From contig JAAMXP010001158.1 in assembly GCA_019693395.1 (NCBI GenBank), positions 1 to 61,858 on the forward strand: a stretch of 61,858 nucleotides of DNA, given 5' to 3'. Every line of letters starts with the position of its first letter. Within the stretch, counting starts at the first letter, position 1. The stretch comes from Ettlia oleoabundans. Its lineage: Eukaryota; Chlorophyta; Chlorophyceae; Chlamydomonadales. Made by a program: the position numbers and the translations under genes. Under the pieces are notes generated by a model. That model searched no databases. It saw only the letters and a program-made list of their open reading frames with translations, and had not been told where the DNA came from. Below are positions 60,201 through 61,858 of this stretch, piece by piece.

Positions 60201-61858
60201 CACAGACTTTCGTCCCTGAAGTACTATGCCTGTACACCGCAGCCGTTCGCGGTCACGTGTTTTGCAACTCAGCCTGTTGCTCCCCCTCATCCATAACCAC
60301 TGCTCTCAAGGCGTGCACAGCGTTCCCTGCCCTGCCCATGCCACTCCCGTCCCCTCTCCTCCCTCTGCGGTGCTGCCGCAGGTTGTGTCCAGCCATTTCA
60401 CCAAGAGCGTGATCCGCAGCCGAGCGGCTCTGACGTATGCCGAGGCGCAGAGCCGCATTGATGATGAGCGGCTGACGGACGAGCTGTCGGTGAGCCTGCC
60501 TGCTGATCAGCCTCGAAAAGTATCAGCTGTGGTGGTCTTGCTTGGGCTTGTGAACTGCATTTTCTATTTGCATTGGTCTGCCTGGCAGAACACTGCTATT
60601 CAACCATCTGAGTTTGTAACATTAACCTGCCATGAACATTCAGCGGTGCTGGTCTGCCTGGCAAAAGATGCTTGTCAACAACCAAGTAAGTCCAGCCAAA
60701 CTCCCGTCGCTTCCGCAGGTAAACCTGCGCACCCTGAACCGCCTGGCCAAGATCCTGAGGCGCAAGCGGTCAGACAGGGGCGCGCTGCAGGTGCACTATG
60801 GTGGCGGGGATTGCAGGCGCTTTGTAGTGGAATACCGGCTCTGTCGCGTGTGTGCCTTTGAGGGCCCCTTGCGCTCTTCCCGCGCCTGCCTGCCATGTGC
60901 AACAAGAACCGCACAGCAGTCCCCTTTATCTTCGTACTGCTTACTGATGACCTCCTACTGCTGTTGCGCATATGTCTGCAGCTTGCCAGCCCCGAGGTGA
61001 AGTTTGAGATAGACACGGAGACGCATGATCCGCTGGACGTGGGCATGTACCAGGTTGGTGTGGGTTCGATGTGGTGGATGGATGTGTGGGTGGATGGGTG
61101 GGGTGGTGGTGGTGACTGGTGTTTGATGCTGCATGGGTTGCGCCAAACTCATCAACATTTGACCGCATAGTTTGATGTAACAGTGGCATACTGCAGCAAG
61201 TAAGAAAACAGGCTGGCTTGGAAGTCCCCTCTTGCTTGCGTGTGCAATGTACCAAGGATCAGTGGGAAGCCATTGATTAGGCGCGTTTTGTGCCTGTGTG
61301 TTGTGTGCAGGTTCGTGAGGCCAACCAGATGGTGGAGGAGATGATGCTTCTCGCCAACTGCACAGGTGGGTGGGCTGTTGCTGCTCTAGGTGGGTTGGGG
61401 TGAGGGTAAAGGAGGACTGATTGCTTGGTTGGTCAGTTGCAGTGGGGCAACGGGGTGGCTGTGGTGAGGCAAAAAGAAGTGCTTAGCCGCAGTCGACTTG
61501 CTCGTTGATTGCGGGGTGGAGCTAGCCAGTGACTGGTAGCATGCTTGAAGCTTGCACCACAACCATTCATGCCCCCCCACCCACCCACCCACCCCACCCC
61601 TGCCTGCAGTGGCGGAGTTCACGCTGCGCCACTTCCCCTCTTGTGCGCTGCTGCGCCGGCACCCGGTGCCTCCGCCGCGGCAGTTTGAGCCGCTGCTGCG
61701 GGCCGCGGCGGCGGTGGGAGTCAGCATCGACCCCTCCACCTCAAAGGCACGTATGCCGGGTGGGACATCCACACTGGTCCATGCTCATCGGCAGCGGTGC
61801 ATACCCTGCATCGCCCTACCTTGTGCAACCCCCACCCCCATCCCCAAGCGCGCACCCC
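54253..61858 (+). CDS. DIS3: Exosome catalytic subunit RRP44/DIS3 (3' end outside window)
   Basis: Twenty-one exons from 54253 to 61746 join in phase to 762 residues; the gene runs off the right edge. DIS3 is the 3'-5' exoribonuclease and endonuclease of the RNA exosome in nucleus and cytoplasm. The PIN endonuclease domain has its Asp residues ([10 protein letters not shown] near 57; LLTDDADNR near 157). It is followed by a Gly/Ala-rich insertion ending in a basic KRQR stretch. Cold-shock domains come next ([56 protein letters not shown]). The RNB domain begins near 500, with the magnesium-binding Asp set in [18 protein letters not shown]. The visible part ends at [12 protein letters not shown] and [11 protein letters not shown], so the rest of RNB and the S1 domain are missing. 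Introns after 57767 and 61746 have GC donors (GCAAGC, GCACGT). Confidence 0.93.

Overview
The window reads as nuclear DNA of a green alga (Chlorophyta, most likely a Chlorella-like trebouxiophyte). It is GC-rich, almost every gene is split by many short introns, and the coding exons are rich in Ala, Gln and Gly. The proteins are typical eukaryotic or plastid ones: exosome RRP44/DIS3, ELL-associated factor, NSRP1, a nuclear-encoded organellar ribosomal protein S6, a DNL zinc-finger chaperone partner, F-box/LRR proteins and a plant-type glutathione peroxidase. An algal pyruvate:ferredoxin oxidoreductase (PFOR) is present as a relic. Many stops are followed 130-350 bases later by TGTAA, the green-algal poly(A) signal. 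I saw no rRNA, tRNA, transposon or CRISPR array. Gene models were built by hand by matching family motifs across GT-AG (sometimes GC-AG) introns and checking that exon phases add up. They have not been compared with transcripts.

Layout from left to right: 3' part of a TPR co-chaperone-like gene (+, 230-1774); unknown multi-pass membrane protein (-, 2552-4835); DNL-zinc-finger gene (+, about 5371-6595); PFOR pseudogene (-, 7630-10863); two F-box/leucine-rich-repeat genes placed head to head (-, 12106-15160 and +, 15700-19272); membrane-anchored glutathione peroxidase (-, 20552-23249); organellar ribosomal protein S6 (-, 24481-25755); conserved protein with one 2H-phosphoesterase-like motif (-, 26078-27812); NSRP1-type splicing regulator (+, 28492-30532); hypothetical protein (+, 31118-32013); ELL-associated factor (-, 33121-34666); very large DNA polymerase theta-like gene (-, 35286-46827); MYND zinc-finger gene (-, 47768-49872); MYND-tail relic (-, 51518-51644); SDR/FabG-like reductase (-, 51721-53955); and RRP44/DIS3 (+, 54253 to the right edge, 3' end missing).

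The genes do not form an operon or pathway. Several serve RNA or transcription (NSRP1, EAF, DIS3), one DNA repair (Pol theta), and several organelles or redox (S6, HEP, GPX, SDR). The strongest novelty is the Pol theta-like gene: its helicase motifs are all intact, but its A-family polymerase domain has lost the recognisable residues of motifs A, B and C, so it looks like a pseudo-polymerase. The second is the PFOR relic, which lacks its gamma, ferredoxin and thiamine domains and carries two frameshifts, with a pentanucleotide microsatellite at the deletion point. GC-AG introns are unusually common, especially in the Pol theta gene (7 of 27 donors in my model).
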